This document shows positions 33,933 to 45,681 of a stretch of DNA of 64,000 bases, one piece after another. Origin of the DNA: Mycobacterium sp. DL. GTDB taxonomy: Bacteria > Actinomycetota > Actinomycetes > Mycobacteriales > Mycobacteriaceae. The notes below the pieces were generated by a model. That model had not been told where the DNA came from. It saw only the letters and a list, made by a program, of their open reading frames with translations, and made no database searches. Position 1 is the first letter of the stretch, and each line of letters begins with the position of its first letter. The position numbers were made by a program, and so were the translations under genes. The DNA is taken from positions 124,001-188,000 of the forward strand of contig NZ_CP155796.1 in the NCBI RefSeq assembly GCF_039729195.1, in the 5' to 3' direction.

Positions 33933-34409
33933 TCAGAGGCCGAGCTCACTCAGTCCTGGATGATTCGCCGGCCGAACGCCGCTGATGTCCCAGCGGAACT
34001 TCCGGTCGGACTCTTCGATCGGCAGGTCGTTGATGCTGGCGTGTCGCCATCTCATCAGACCGCTGTCGTCGAAGTGCCAGTTCTCATTGCCGTAGGCACG
34101 GAACCATCGATGGTCTGCGTCGTGGTACTCGTAGCAGAACCGCACGGCGATCCGGTTCCCGTCGTGTGCCCACAATTCCTTGATCAGTCGGTAATCCAGT
34201 TCACGCTCCCACTTGGCGGTGAGGAACTCGATGATGCCCGCACGACCCTGGATGAAGGTCGACCTGTTGCGCCACCAACTGTCCTCGGTGTACGCCTGTG
34301 CAACCGCTGCTGGGTTGCGCGAGTTCCAACTGTCCTCAGCCATGCGCACTTTCTCTACGGCAGTGTCCATGGTGAAGGGAGGCAACGGCGGTCGAACGTT
34401 CGTGGGCAT
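33933..34409 (-). CDS. DUF1348 (NTF2-like) protein
   Basis: A 158-aa protein of the DUF1348/nuclear transport factor 2-like superfamily: [89 protein letters not shown]. The ending motif is typical. ATG 34409 follows GAGGAGAACTTTG; the frame extends upstream without such a site. The function is unknown; this family often lies beside SDR and hydrolase genes. Confidence 0.85.
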   Translation of the reverse strand: MPTNVRPPLPPFTMDTAVEKVRMAEDSWNSRNPAAVAQAYTEDSWWRNRSTFIQGRAGIIEFLTAKWERELDYRLIKELWAHDGNRIAVRFCYEYHDADHRWFRAYGNENWHFDDSGLMRWRHASINDLPIEESDRKFRWDISGVRPANHPGLSELGL

Positions 34410-34545
34410 CAAAGTTCTCCTCGGGGCTTGCTTACGGTGGACGGCGACAACCTCTGGCCAAGCGTGACCACCATTTACGCTATTTCTGAACTGACATTGA
34501 TGGACGAGGTTTCCGGTCAAGGGCGACGCGGAGTGGCGGATGAAT

Positions 34546-35292
34546 CTAGATTTGCTCTTCGCCACCGTCGACGAACAGTTCGGCGCCGGTCATGAAGCTG
34601 CTTTGGTCGGAGGCAAGAAATACTACGGCGGAGGCGATTTCCTCGGGTCGGCCGAGGCGGCCCATCGGGACGCTTGACGCTATGCCGTCCAACAGTTCCT
34701 GTTCTTTGCCGGGGGGTGCGAGACCGGCCAGCCCGGGTGTTTTCACCGGCCCGGGGATGATCGTGTTGACTCGGATGTCGAGGCCGACGAGTTCGGCTGC
34801 CCAGGTTCGGCCGAAGGATCGGATGGCGGCCTTGGATGCGGCGTAGACGCTGAAAGTGGGTGTGCCGTTGTAGGCGGACGTAGAGCCGGACAGGATGATC
34901 GAGGCACCGGGGTTGAGAATGGGCAGCATCTTCTGGACGGTGAACAGTGTTCCGCCCACGTTGCGGTTGAAGGTGTCGAGGAAGTGCTTTGGTGTGATGT
35001 CCGCCAGTGCCGCGAACTCACCGCCGCCCGCGTTGGCGAAGAGGACGTCCAGACCGTGCCCGTGCTCGGTGATGGCCGCGACGAGTGCGTCCAGATCGCC
35101 CGAATCGGTGATGTCACTTCGAATTCCGGTGCCGCTGGCTCCGAAAGAGGCCACCGCGGCATCGATGCTGGATTGGTTGCGGCCGGTGATGAAGACGTGG
35201 GCGCCCTCTGCAGCGATGCGTTGCGCGGCGGCCAAGCCGATACCCGTTGTCCCGCCGGTCACCAGTGCGGTCTTGCCGTGCAGCAATGTCAT
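34546..35292 (-). CDS. Short-chain dehydrogenase/reductase
   Basis: A 248-aa classical [59 protein letters not shown] (Tyr-x3-Lys), PGPVKTPG, and the C-terminal [11 protein letters not shown]. The ATG 35292 start is placed at [14 protein letters not shown]; the frame is open further upstream (to 35469) but overlaps the upstream hydrolase gene. It is a probable NAD(P)-dependent reductase of a carbonyl or alcohol. Confidence 0.85.
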   Translation of the reverse strand: MTLLHGKTALVTGGTTGIGLAAAQRIAAEGAHVFITGRNQSSIDAAVASFGASGTGIRSDITDSGDLDALVAAITEHGHGLDVLFANAGGGEFAALADITPKHFLDTFNRNVGGTLFTVQKMLPILNPGASIILSGSTSAYNGTPTFSVYAASKAAIRSFGRTWAAELVGLDIRVNTIIPGPVKTPGLAGLAPPGKEQELLDGIASSVPMGRLGRPEEIASAVVFLASDQSSFMTGAELFVDGGEEQI

Positions 35293-35353
35293 GACATCGA
35301 GCTCATCTCTGTTGTCTGCCCTGCGTGGTGGCTCCGTGGGCCTGCCGTGCCGG

Positions 35354-36241
35354 TTAGTTCGACTTCGTCGTGGCCAATGCCCGCGGCATGAAATCGCGGA
35401 TGTACCCGCTGATCTCCTCGCCGTGGGTCTCCAGCGCGAAGTGGCCGGCGTCGAGGAGGTGGAATTCACCGTTGGGGAAGTCGCGACGGAATGCTTCCGC
35501 GCCGGGGGCGCCGAAGATCTCGTCGTTCTTGCCCCAGGTGACCAACAGCGGAGGCTGGTGGGTGCGGAAGTACTCCTGGAACGCGGGATAGCCGTCGAGG
35601 TTGAACTGGTAATCCCAGAACAGCTGTAGCTGGATGGCGTCGTTGTCCTTGCGGTCCAGGCCTAGTTGGTCGAGCTGCCAGGTCTCGGGTGCGATCCGGT
35701 CGAGCCGATCGCGCGGCACGCCGTGTGTGTACTGCCAGTACGTGGTTTCCGGGGTGAACTTCTCGCGAACCTCTTCTTCGTTGGCGGCGCGGTCCTTGGC
35801 GTGGGCGAACAGGATGTCCCAGAACGGCGTGAAGCCCTCCATGTAGGCGTTGCCGCTCTGGGTGATCAGCGCGGTGATCCGCTCGGGCCGACGACTGGCG
35901 ATCCGTAGACCGATGGGGGCGCCGTAGTCGTGGATGTACAGGGCGAACCGGTCGAGGCCGAGGTGATCGATCAGGCCCTCGGTGATCTCGGTGAGACGGT
36001 CGAAGCTGTAGGTGAACTGGGTCGTCGTAGGCATCGCCGAGCGGCCGAAACCGATGTGATCGGGCGCCACCAGGTGGTACTCGTCTGCCAGGGAGTTGAT
36101 CAGGTTGCGGAACATGTGGGAGCTGGACGGAAAGCCGTGCAACAACAGCAACGTCGGGTTGCTCGGATCGCCGGCCTCTCGGTAGAACACCTCGAGTCCG
36201 TCGATCTTGGCCGTGCCGTACCGGGTGGCAAATGGACTCAT
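35354..36241 (-). CDS. Alpha/beta hydrolase with Asp nucleophile (dehalogenase/epoxide hydrolase type)
   Basis: A 295-aa alpha/beta hydrolase: LLLLHGFPSSSHMF for the oxyanion region, the nucleophile elbow ALYIHDYGAPIGLR with Asp in place of Ser, as in haloalkane dehalogenases and epoxide hydrolases, VTWGKNDEIF and LLDAGHFALETHGEEI for the His. It may hydrolyse an epoxide or haloalkane. It is the first minus-strand gene, divergent from the LuxR regulator across 267 bp. Confidence 0.87.
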   Translation of the reverse strand: MSPFATRYGTAKIDGLEVFYREAGDPSNPTLLLLHGFPSSSHMFRNLINSLADEYHLVAPDHIGFGRSAMPTTTQFTYSFDRLTEITEGLIDHLGLDRFALYIHDYGAPIGLRIASRRPERITALITQSGNAYMEGFTPFWDILFAHAKDRAANEEEVREKFTPETTYWQYTHGVPRDRLDRIAPETWQLDQLGLDRKDNDAIQLQLFWDYQFNLDGYPAFQEYFRTHQPPLLVTWGKNDEIFGAPGAEAFRRDFPNGEFHLLDAGHFALETHGEEISGYIRDFMPRALATTKSN

Positions 36242-36508
36242 GGGGGGTCACCTATTCGGAAGCTGCCGTCACGTGCTCGGGCGGCAAGACAGTGGGCGTG
36301 GTGTGCGTGTCGGCGTTGCCGACTCACAGGAGCTGACCACGTATCCGTGCTGGCGCGAATCCGGGATGAACCCCAGTTGTTGAGAGGGGAGAGTCCGGTG
36401 TATCGCTGTTGCGATGCGCTGGTCGGATCTAGTGTCGTCACTCAGCGGGCAGCACCGTCGAAGTGGCTGCTTGATGGTCTGCACCAGTGATGGGCGTAGG
36501 GAAACGCG

Positions 36509-39331
36509 TTGACCGAAATTCGGACGGGCCCTCCTGGCGTGACCTGTGCCCTTGTCGGCCGGGCCGCGGAGTGCGCGATGCTCGACAAGCTCGCCACCGA
36601 CGTCCGGGACGGCTTCAGCGGCGCGTTGGTGTTGATCGGTGAACCCGGCGTCGGCAAGACCCGGCTCTTGCAGTACATGGCGGAATCGGCCACCGAAGTC
36701 ACGATCCTGTGGATTGTCGGCGCGCAATCGGAATTGCGGTTGGGCTTCGCGGCACTGCACCGGCTGCTTCTGCCCTATCTCGATCGTCTGGACAGGCTGT
36801 CGGGCCCGCACCGCACCGCGCTGGAGGTGACGTTCGGCCTGACCGAGGGGCCGACACCGGACCGCTTCGTGGTGAGCTTGGCTGCCCTGGCGCTGTTGTC
36901 CGACGTCGCCGCGGAACGTCCGGTGGTCTGCCTGATCGACGATGCCCAATGGTTGGACCAGGAATCGCTGGCTGTGCTGGGATTCATCGGGCGGCGCCTG
37001 TACGCCGACCCCATCGGCATGGCGTTCAGCGCCCGAGAACACGCCGGGGATCTGACGGCGCTGGAGGGCTTGACGACCCGACGGATCGCTGCACTGGATC
37101 CGGCATCGGCCCGCGGGATCCTCGACGAGGCCGTGTCCGGACCACTGGATCCGCGAGTGGCAGCGCGCGTGATCGACGAGACCGGCGGCAACCCACTGGC
37201 GATGCTGGAATTACTGGGCGAACTCAGCACCGAACAGTTGGCCGGACGGTTCCCCTTGCCGCGCCACCTTCCGGTCGGGCATCGGGTCGACGTCCACTTC
37301 CTGGCGCAGGTCGCCACACTGCCACCGGAGGCGCGCACCGTTCTGCTCATCGCCGCGGCCTGCGTCGACGAGAAGTCATCGACGGTGTGGCGCGCCGGGG
37401 CACTGCTGGGCGTGGCCGCGGCGGCGGCCAATCACGCTGTGCAACAGGGGATCGTGACCCTGGAGCCGCGCATCGCGTTCCGCCATCCCCTCATCCGCTC
37501 GGCGGTGTACGACGGTGCGACCCCCGAGGAACGCCAGCGGGTGCATGATGCGCTCGCGACGGTGGCCCATCGTGACGGTGAGGACGACCAGGCTGCCTGG
37601 CACCGGGCGGCCGCTGTGACGACTCCCGAAGAGACGATCGCCGCCGACCTGCAGACCTCGGCGGAGCGCGCCCACCGCCGGGGTGGCTACACCATGCAGG
37701 CCGCGTTCCTGACCCGCGCCGCTGAGCTGTCGCCCGACACCCGAGACCGTGCGCTGCGCTATCTGGCTGCCGCGCAGGCCCACCTGGCGGCCGGTGACGG
37801 CCCACTGGCCGAGGCCTTGCTGGACTTGGCGACTCCGGTACTCGACGTTGCCGGCATGCACGTCGCGGTACAACGCCTGCGCGCAGCGATCGCGGTGTTC
37901 TTCTCCCGGCACAAGGATGCGCCGGCCATCCTGTTGGATGCGGCGACGAAGGTCGAGCCGACCGACGTGTCCCTGGTCCGACGAATTCTGTTCGATGCCA
38001 TGCAGGCCGCGATCGTCGCCCGCCAATACACCGCCGGTACGACCCTCGACGAGGTGGCGCACGCGGTGCTGCGTGCGGAGCAGGACCCGCGGCGGCCGCC
38101 CAGTGGCAACGACCTGCTTCTGGATGGTTTCGCCATTCGAATCGCCCGGGGTTACGCCGATGCGGTCCCGCTGCTGCGTTCGGCGGTGGCGATGATGTTC
38201 ACCGATGAGACCGCCGCTCACGTCGACATCCCGTCGACCATTCTGGGATGGTTCGCCGCCGACGACGTATGGGACGACGCAGGTCGTCGGGCGATGTTCG
38301 AACGGGCCCAAGCCATCGAGCGCCGTCAGGGAGCCCTGGCCGCGATGCGGATCACCCTGGCCGGGCTCTCGACGAGCCAGGCCTGGGCAGGACAGATGAA
38401 CGATGCCGAGAACAGCTACGGCGAGGCCGCCGAGCTCTCGGCGCTGATCGGGGTGCCGCCGGCGGCGACGACCGGGGTGCTGCTGGAGGTGCGCGCCTGG
38501 CAGGGCCGCGAAACCGAGAGCCGCGCGGTGGCAGCGTCGACCGCGGATTGGGGTCGTCAGAAGGGCGCCTCGATTCTGGAGATCTTCGCGCTGATGGGTC
38601 TGACCGTCCTGGAACTCGGGCTGGGCCGGTACCCCGAGGCGCTCGGACGCGGATTGCAGATTCTTCACGATGACCCGCCGGGCTTCGGGAATCGGGTGCT
38701 GCCCGAGGTCGTCGAGGCCGGGCTGCGTAGCGGAGACCGAGGTGCCGCCGAGGTGGCGCTGGCGCGGCTGACCGAACGCGCCACCATCGCCGCCACCCCG
38801 TGGGCTCTGGGTCTGTTGGCGAGGTCGCGGGCGTTGATGGCGGCCGACTCTGACGCAGAGCTGTACTACCTGGAGGCCATCAGGCAGCTGGCCGGCACCG
38901 CGGTGCGCACCGAACTCGCGCGTGCGCATCTGCTCTACGGCGAGTGGCTACGCCGTAGGAAGCGTCGGCGCGACGCGCAGGTGCAACTGCGCACGGCCTA
39001 TGACATGTTCACCGCGATGGGAGCCGCCGCGTTCGCCGGCCGCACGGGTGCCGAGCGGCGCGCCGCCGGCGAGACGACCGCTGATGCACTGCGAGCAGAC
39101 AACCCGTTCGGCCTGACACCACAGGAGGCTCAAGTGGCACGCCAGGCCGGCGCGGGCGCGACCAACGCCGAGATCGCCAGTCGACTGTTCATCACGACAT
39201 CCACCGTGGAGTACCACCTCAGCAAGGTCTTCCGAAAACTGGGCGTGACGTCGCGACGCCAACTCGCGTCCGCCCTCGCCGGGGGCCTGGTGGGGCATGC
39301 CGGCGGCATCACGTCAGCGTCACCCGAGTGA
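36509..39331 (+). CDS. Large LuxR-family (LAL) ATP-binding regulator
   Basis: A 940-aa LAL-type regulator. The N-terminal AAA/STAND ATPase has Walker A GEPGVGKTR (about 45-53) and Walker B VVCLIDDAQWLD. The middle is helical and TPR-like. The C-terminal LuxR HTH reads LTPQEAQVARQAGAGATNAE, then IASRLFITTSTVEYHLSKVF. TTG 36509 is the best start in this frame (weak TAGGGAAA upstream). It is the likely activator of the flanking hydrolase/SDR genes on the minus strand and the haloperoxidase genes on the plus strand. Confidence 0.88.
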   Translation: MTEIRTGPPGVTCALVGRAAECAMLDKLATDVRDGFSGALVLIGEPGVGKTRLLQYMAESATEVTILWIVGAQSELRLGFAALHRLLLPYLDRLDRLSGPHRTALEVTFGLTEGPTPDRFVVSLAALALLSDVAAERPVVCLIDDAQWLDQESLAVLGFIGRRLYADPIGMAFSAREHAGDLTALEGLTTRRIAALDPASARGILDEAVSGPLDPRVAARVIDETGGNPLAMLELLGELSTEQLAGRFPLPRHLPVGHRVDVHFLAQVATLPPEARTVLLIAAACVDEKSSTVWRAGALLGVAAAAANHAVQQGIVTLEPRIAFRHPLIRSAVYDGATPEERQRVHDALATVAHRDGEDDQAAWHRAAAVTTPEETIAADLQTSAERAHRRGGYTMQAAFLTRAAELSPDTRDRALRYLAAAQAHLAAGDGPLAEALLDLATPVLDVAGMHVAVQRLRAAIAVFFSRHKDAPAILLDAATKVEPTDVSLVRRILFDAMQAAIVARQYTAGTTLDEVAHAVLRAEQDPRRPPSGNDLLLDGFAIRIARGYADAVPLLRSAVAMMFTDETAAHVDIPSTILGWFAADDVWDDAGRRAMFERAQAIERRQGALAAMRITLAGLSTSQAWAGQMNDAENSYGEAAELSALIGVPPAATTGVLLEVRAWQGRETESRAVAASTADWGRQKGASILEIFALMGLTVLELGLGRYPEALGRGLQILHDDPPGFGNRVLPEVVEAGLRSGDRGAAEVALARLTERATIAATPWALGLLARSRALMAADSDAELYYLEAIRQLAGTAVRTELARAHLLYGEWLRRRKRRRDAQVQLRTAYDMFTAMGAAAFAGRTGAERRAAGETTADALRADNPFGLTPQEAQVARQAGAGATNAEIASRLFITTSTVEYHLSKVFRKLGVTSRRQLASALAGGLVGHAGGITSASPE

Positions 39332-39437
39332 CTGACTGGGGTCTTCCCAGGATTCGCCGGCGACGGCGCTGTGCTGTGCTGGCGGAACCCCGCGCTCTGC
39401 GCGGCGGCCGGCGCCCCGGCAACCCCCATCGTGTTGA

Positions 39438-40969
<1,532 letters not shown>

Positions 40970-40991
40970 TTCGGCAGGAGAGGAGACCGTG

Positions 40992-42758
40992 ATGGCGACA
41001 CTGAGGTCGGTGAACGTCGGCATGCCCAGAGATGTCGAATGGAACCAGCGCACCGTGTACACGGGTGCGTGGAAACAACCGGTGACCGGGCCGCGGATGG
41101 TGCGTCGGCTCAACGTCGACGGAGACGGCCAAGGTGACCTCGGCGGCCACGGAGGAGAGAACCGCGCCGTCCTGGTCTACCAACTCGACTCCTACCGGCA
41201 CTGGGCCCTGGTGTTCGACCGTGACGACCTGGCGCCAGGACTGTTGGGGGAGAACCTCACCGTCGACGGGCTGCCCGACGACGAGGTGTGCATCGGCGAC
41301 CGCTACCGGATCGGGCAGGCGGTCTTGGAGGTCACCCAACCTCGGGTCACCTGCTACCGCGCCGGTATGCGCATCGGCGAACCCCGGATGGCCGCACTGC
41401 TCGTCTCGCACGGGCGGCCGGGGTTCTACTGCCGGGTGATCACCGAAGGTGAGGTCGAAGCCGGCCAGGAGATCGTCAAGATCAGCTCCGGTCCTGAGAG
41501 CGTGTCGGTCGCCGAGATCGACGCGCTGCTCTACCTGCCTGGGCACCCCCGCGACGCTCTGCACCGCGCACTGCGTATCCCGGCACTGAGCCCCGGCTGG
41601 CAAACGTCGCTACGGAGCCTGGCCGAGCAGGCCGAGCATCCGGCGGGATCCGCAGGCAACGTCGGTCTGACCGCCGCGGCGGGTAGCCCACCGCCGGCAT
41701 GGACTGGATTTCGCGCACTGAAGGTCAGCGCTGTTCACGATGAGAGCCGCCAGGTCCGCTCAGTCTCGCTGACCGAACCCGACGGTGCATCCCTGCCGGA
41801 ATGGTTTCCGGGACAGTCGATCACGCTGCGTCTCTATCCCGACCCGAACGGCGCGCCGCTGATCCGCAATTATTCGTTGTCCAATCAGCCGGGGTCCGTG
41901 GATTACCGGATCAGCGTCAAACGTGAACCCCACGGATTGGCCAGCGGATACCTGCACGGTCACGTCCACCCCGGTGACCTCGTCGACGTCGCCGCACCAC
42001 GCGGCACCTTCTTCCTCACCACCGACGCGGCATCTCCGGTGATCCTGCTCTCCGCCGGGGTGGGTACCACCCCGGTGCTCTCGATGCTGCACTGGCTCGC
42101 GGCAACTCACTCGGACCGACCGCTCTGGTGGCTGCACGGTGCCCGCAACGGTGACGAACACCCGTTCGCAGAGGAAAGCCGCGATCTTCTGAAACGGTTG
42201 CCCGGAAGTCATTCCCACATCTTCTACAGTCAGCCGACAGCGGCCGACCGACTCGGAGTCGACTTCACCGCGCAGGGCCGGCTGTCCCGCGAAGCGATCG
42301 GCGGACTCGGTCTGCCACGCGAAGCAGACGCTTATCTGTGCGGACCATCGGCGTTCATGAACGAGCTCAGCTCCGGCCTTGCGACCTACGGACTCGATCC
42401 AGCCCGCGTGCACTCCGAACTCTTCGGCGCCGCAGCAGCTCTCACGCCCGGGATCGCTGCGACGTCGATCGCGCCGCACCCGCCTGCGGGGCCGCCCGGA
42501 ACCGGACCCGAAGTTCAGTTCGCGCGCAGCGGCCTCTCAGCACCCTGGGGCCCGCCCAATACCAGCCTGCTCGAGTTCGCCGAAACGTGTGACGTCCCGA
42601 CCCGCTGGTCCTGCCGAACCGGGGTCTGCCACAACTGCGAGACCGCACTGTTGTCGGGCACCGTCCGCTACGACCCGGAGCCCTTGGAATTGCCCGCCGA
42701 AGGGAACATCCTGATCTGCTGTGCGCAACCCTGCGAAACAGTCGTGCTCGACCTGTGA
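40992..42758 (+). CDS. MOSC / ferredoxin-reductase / [2Fe-2S] fusion
   Basis: A 588-aa three-part protein. Residues 1-200 form a YiiM-like MOSC domain (GGHGGENRAVLVYQLDSYRH, then LLGENLTVDG, and QPRVTCYRAGMRIG with the probable catalytic Cys). The middle is a ferredoxin-NADP reductase-like FAD/NAD domain (LIRNYSLSNQPG, SAGVGTTPVLSML, AYLCGPSAFM). The C-terminus is a plant-type ferredoxin with WSCRTGVCHNC and CCAQPCE. ATG 40992 follows AGGAGAGGAGACC. It should pass electrons from NAD(P)H to a MOSC-type molybdenum or N-oxide site. Confidence 0.86.
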   Translation: MATLRSVNVGMPRDVEWNQRTVYTGAWKQPVTGPRMVRRLNVDGDGQGDLGGHGGENRAVLVYQLDSYRHWALVFDRDDLAPGLLGENLTVDGLPDDEVCIGDRYRIGQAVLEVTQPRVTCYRAGMRIGEPRMAALLVSHGRPGFYCRVITEGEVEAGQEIVKISSGPESVSVAEIDALLYLPGHPRDALHRALRIPALSPGWQTSLRSLAEQAEHPAGSAGNVGLTAAAGSPPPAWTGFRALKVSAVHDESRQVRSVSLTEPDGASLPEWFPGQSITLRLYPDPNGAPLIRNYSLSNQPGSVDYRISVKREPHGLASGYLHGHVHPGDLVDVAAPRGTFFLTTDAASPVILLSAGVGTTPVLSMLHWLAATHSDRPLWWLHGARNGDEHPFAEESRDLLKRLPGSHSHIFYSQPTAADRLGVDFTAQGRLSREAIGGLGLPREADAYLCGPSAFMNELSSGLATYGLDPARVHSELFGAAAALTPGIAATSIAPHPPAGPPGTGPEVQFARSGLSAPWGPPNTSLLEFAETCDVPTRWSCRTGVCHNCETALLSGTVRYDPEPLELPAEGNILICCAQPCETVVLDL

Positions 42759-42890
42759 AAGACCCGCGCTCGCACCCCGATCGATTGGATGCCGACCGTG
42801 GTGACGGCGATCAACACTGCGGCATGCTGTTTCCCATAAGTAATCTCAGGTCTGTAAGCGTCGCGCTCAAACTGACGAAGGAGAACCCAC

Positions 42891-43259
42891 ATGTCCGCTG
42901 CCATCGAGAAGTTGATGCGCGACAACCTGCTCGCGGTGTTCAACGAACGCGACGAGACCAAGCGCAAAGCGGCCATCCACGGCACCTATGCCGCGAATGT
43001 ACGCTGGACCGACGCTGAGGGCGTCATTACCGGCCATGCTGCACTTGAAGCCAAATGCGTTGGCCTGCAGGCAGGAATCGGTGAGCTTCAATTCGAGGCT
43101 GTAGGTCCCGTTCACGAACTGCCCGGCTTCGCTTACCTTGCGTGGCGACTGGTCGATCCCGCCGACGGGCAGGTACAGATGACCGGTTTTGACACCGCGC
43201 TGATCCAGGACAACCTGGTGACCGACCTGTGGACCGTTCTGATCCCGCCTCAGCAGTAG
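42891..43259 (+). CDS. SnoaL/NTF2-like protein
   Basis: A 122-aa SnoaL-like protein: MRDNLLAVFNERDETKRKAA, ANVRWTDAEGVITGHAALEA, LAWRLVDPADGQVQMTGFDT, DNLVTDLWTVLIPP. It is a typical single-domain NTF2 fold without other motifs. ATG 42891, after GAAGGAGAACC. Last gene of the plus-strand series, converging on the GntR gene. Confidence 0.83.
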   Translation: MSAAIEKLMRDNLLAVFNERDETKRKAAIHGTYAANVRWTDAEGVITGHAALEAKCVGLQAGIGELQFEAVGPVHELPGFAYLAWRLVDPADGQVQMTGFDTALIQDNLVTDLWTVLIPPQQ

Positions 43260-43288
43260 GCCGGAGCTACCCACCTGCGCGCTGAGCG

Positions 43289-43990
43289 CTACGCCGGGGC
43301 CGTTCCGCGAGCCGCAGAGAACGCATCTACCAACTCGGGAATCTCGCGCAGGTGTCTGCGGAGCACCTCGACGCTGGCGTCGGCGTCGTGGCGATCGAGG
43401 GCGGCGATGAGCTCACGATGCTCATGCTCGATAGTGGTCAAGCGGGCAGGAGCCTCGACGAGCGTCCGCGTTCCGAGCCGGACCTGCCGCGGCTGCAGCG
43501 AGTCGTAGAGCTCGGCGATCACCGCGTTGCGTCGGTGGCGGACGATCTCGGCGTGGAACATCTGATCCAGTTGGGCGAAGCCGTTCCAATCGTATGACTG
43601 GCCAGCCTGTTCCATTTTCTCGATGAGCGCGCGGGCGCTGTCCGGCACGCCGGCCTGACGCTGGCAGATCGTCCGCAGTGCGTCGGACTCGAGGACAAAG
43701 CGCGCCTGGTAGATCTCCCGCATCTCCAACGCGGTGACCACCCGCACCTGTGCACCGCGGCGCGGAAGCAGATCGACGTATCTCTCCACCTGCAGCCGCT
43801 GCAGGGCCTCGCGGACCGGCGTGCGGGACGTGTTCACCCGGGCGGCGAGGGCCACTTCGTCGATGAACTCACCCTCGGCGAACTCGCCGCTGAGGATCGC
43901 GTCGCGGATCCACCCGTACGCACGCTGGCTGGCGGACGTCTTGACCGCTTCCGCTCCGGTGCGGGCTCCGATGGTGGACATAACCCTCAT
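43289..43990 (-). CDS. GntR-family regulator, FadR/FCD type
   Basis: A 233-aa regulator. The winged helix lies at residues 20-85 (AYGWIRDAILSGEFAEGEFI, then NTSRTPVREALQRLQ). The FCD domain follows, with metal-ligand candidates in QLDQMFHAEIVRHRRN and IEHEHRELIAALDRH. It is divergent from the aldolase/nitrilase/TRAP operon and most likely represses it, being released by a carboxylate or amide. The start is the GTG or ATG cluster near 43990. Confidence 0.88.
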   Translation of the reverse strand: MRVMSTIGARTGAEAVKTSASQRAYGWIRDAILSGEFAEGEFIDEVALAARVNTSRTPVREALQRLQVERYVDLLPRRGAQVRVVTALEMREIYQARFVLESDALRTICQRQAGVPDSARALIEKMEQAGQSYDWNGFAQLDQMFHAEIVRHRRNAVIAELYDSLQPRQVRLGTRTLVEAPARLTTIEHEHRELIAALDRHDADASVEVLRRHLREIPELVDAFSAARGTAPA

Positions 43991-44019
43991 TCAACCATTT
44001 ACACGACGTGCATTCATCG

Positions 44020-44027
44020 TGTATACA
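44020..44027. promoter_or_regulatory. Candidate GntR operator between divergent genes
   Basis: TGTATACA is a perfect 8-bp palindrome inside TCGTGTATACAACATG, in the middle of the 110-bp region between the GntR gene and the aldolase gene, where a FadR-type dimer would be expected to bind. Confidence 0.4.
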
Positions 44028-44100
44028 ACATGTCTACAGAGTGAGTGGCGCCTTGCCGGCGCGTTCAGTGAGATTCGAGTCACCGAGAAGAGGCGAAACG

Positions 44101-44883
44101 TTGACCTCCCCACCCCACCACAGCTCCCGACCGGACCGGCCGTCGGTCTCGATCTGGCTCACCGAACCCTCAGCGGCCGCCGTCGAGATGGGCAGCCTGG
44201 CCGGCTACGACACCGTGGTGCTCGACATCGAGCACGGCCTGTTCGACCTGCGCGCGCTGGACTGGATCATTCCGTTGATCCGGGCCAAGGGCATGCGGGT
44301 GATCGCCAAGGTGCTCGGCCCGGAGCGCGGCCCGATTCAGCAGGCACTCGACTTCGGCGCCGACGCCGTTGCGATTCCCCACATCACCTCCGCGGAGCAC
44401 GCGGCGCAGATCTGCGGTTTCGCGAAGTTCCCGCCATTGGGTGATCGCTCCTTCGCCGGCGGTCGCACCTCCGAATACCGGGGCTTCACCGACGACTGGG
44501 TGAGCGCCCAGGACCGCCGGACCCAGTGCTACCCGATGATCGAGGACGCCTCGGCGTTCGACGACATCCACAAGATCCTGGACCTGCCCGTCGTCGACGG
44601 GATCTTCATCGGACCCTCGGACCTGTCTCTGCGCCGGGAGCGCGGTGCCTACAGCGTGACCGAGGCAGACCTCGCGGACATCCGCCACCTGGCTCGCGCC
44701 GCGAACGCCGCCGGGAAACCGTGGCTGCTCCCGGCGTGGAGCGAAGCCGAGCAGCGCCTGGCCGTGGAGGAGGGCGCTCACACCATCGTCGCCACCATGC
44801 AGTACGGCGCCATGCTGGCGGGTTTCACCACAACCATGCAGAACCTTCAGAAGATCAACGCCGATGTGAGGACAACCAGGTGA
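44101..44883 (+). CDS. HpcH/HpaI-type aldolase
   Basis: A 260-aa aldolase/citrate lyase beta-barrel protein: SIWLTEPSAAAVEMGSLAG, YDTVVLDIEHGLFDLRAL, ADAVAIPHITSAEHAAQIC, MIEDASAF and VDGIFIGPSDLSL hold the metal-binding acids. It cleaves or condenses a 2-keto acid with an aldehyde, usually pyruvate as the nucleophile. TTG 44101 is chosen (GAGAAGAGGCG upstream); a longer frame to 44008 is possible. It is the first gene of the operon with nitrilase and TRAP genes. Confidence 0.85.
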   Translation: MTSPPHHSSRPDRPSVSIWLTEPSAAAVEMGSLAGYDTVVLDIEHGLFDLRALDWIIPLIRAKGMRVIAKVLGPERGPIQQALDFGADAVAIPHITSAEHAAQICGFAKFPPLGDRSFAGGRTSEYRGFTDDWVSAQDRRTQCYPMIEDASAFDDIHKILDLPVVDGIFIGPSDLSLRRERGAYSVTEADLADIRHLARAANAAGKPWLLPAWSEAEQRLAVEEGAHTIVATMQYGAMLAGFTTTMQNLQKINADVRTTR

Positions 44884-45680
44884 ATCTGACTGCCGCAGTT
44901 GCACAATTCGCCCCGACCGAGGACAAGTCGGCCAACGTCGACACGATGATCAACATGCTCGGCCAGGCCGCCGATCTCGACGCCGAACTCGTCGTCTTCC
45001 CCGAGTACGCCGTCTTCACCGTCCCCGCGATGGACGACCGGTTCGTGCACTCCGCCGAGGCACTGGACGGTCCGTCGGTCACCCGGTTGGCGCAGGCCAC
45101 CGCCGAATTCGGCGTGACCGTCATCGTCGGGGTCAACGAAACGGCCGAGGAGGGCAAGATCCACAACACCCTCGTCGGAATCCAGGACGGTGCGATCGCC
45201 GCCGTCTACCGCAAGGTCCATCTCTACGACGCCTTCGGGTACACGGAGTCCGACCGGGTACTCGCGGCCGATCCGACGACCCCAGAGCTGTTGCAGATCA
45301 ACGGATTCACCGTCGGGATGCAGACCTGCTACGACCTCCGCTTCCCGGAGACGTCGCGGGCGCTGGTCGATGCGGGCGCCGACGTGATCGCCCTGCCCGC
45401 CGAATGGGTCCCCGGACCGCTCAAGGAGTACCACTGGAACACCCTGCTGAGGGCGCGGGCGATCGAGAACACCGTCTACGTCCTGGCCGCCGACCAGATC
45501 GCCCCCGCCGGTTCCGGCAACAGCGCCATCCTCGATCCGATGGGCATTCCGCTGGCCGCACTCGGTGAGGCCGCCGGCATCGGCGTGGCCCGCCTCGAAC
45601 GCAGCCGACTCGACAGCGTGCGCACCGTCAACCCGGCGCTCACGCTCCGGCGCTACCGCGTCCAGCCGGAGGTGAGGTGA
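44880..45680 (+). CDS. Carbon-nitrogen hydrolase (nitrilase/amidase superfamily)
   Basis: A 266-aa nitrilase-superfamily protein with the Glu-Lys-Cys triad: FPEYAVFTVP (Glu), YRKVHLYDAFGYTES (Lys) and MQTCYDLRFPE (Cys). It hydrolyses an amide or nitrile C-N bond to give a carboxylate and ammonia. GTG 44880 overlaps the aldolase stop. Between an aldolase and a TRAP uptake system it probably releases nitrogen from the imported substrate. Confidence 0.87.
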   Translation: MNLTAAVAQFAPTEDKSANVDTMINMLGQAADLDAELVVFPEYAVFTVPAMDDRFVHSAEALDGPSVTRLAQATAEFGVTVIVGVNETAEEGKIHNTLVGIQDGAIAAVYRKVHLYDAFGYTESDRVLAADPTTPELLQINGFTVGMQTCYDLRFPETSRALVDAGADVIALPAEWVPGPLKEYHWNTLLRARAIENTVYVLAADQIAPAGSGNSAILDPMGIPLAALGEAAGIGVARLERSRLDSVRTVNPALTLRRYRVQPEVR

Positions 45681-45681
45681 C

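Noticed and set aside
37376..38929. Long open frame antisense to the LuxR regulator gene (517 codons)
   Set aside because: Composition (Gly, Arg, Gln, His) is typical of a shadow frame; the sense gene has clear ATPase and HTH motifs.
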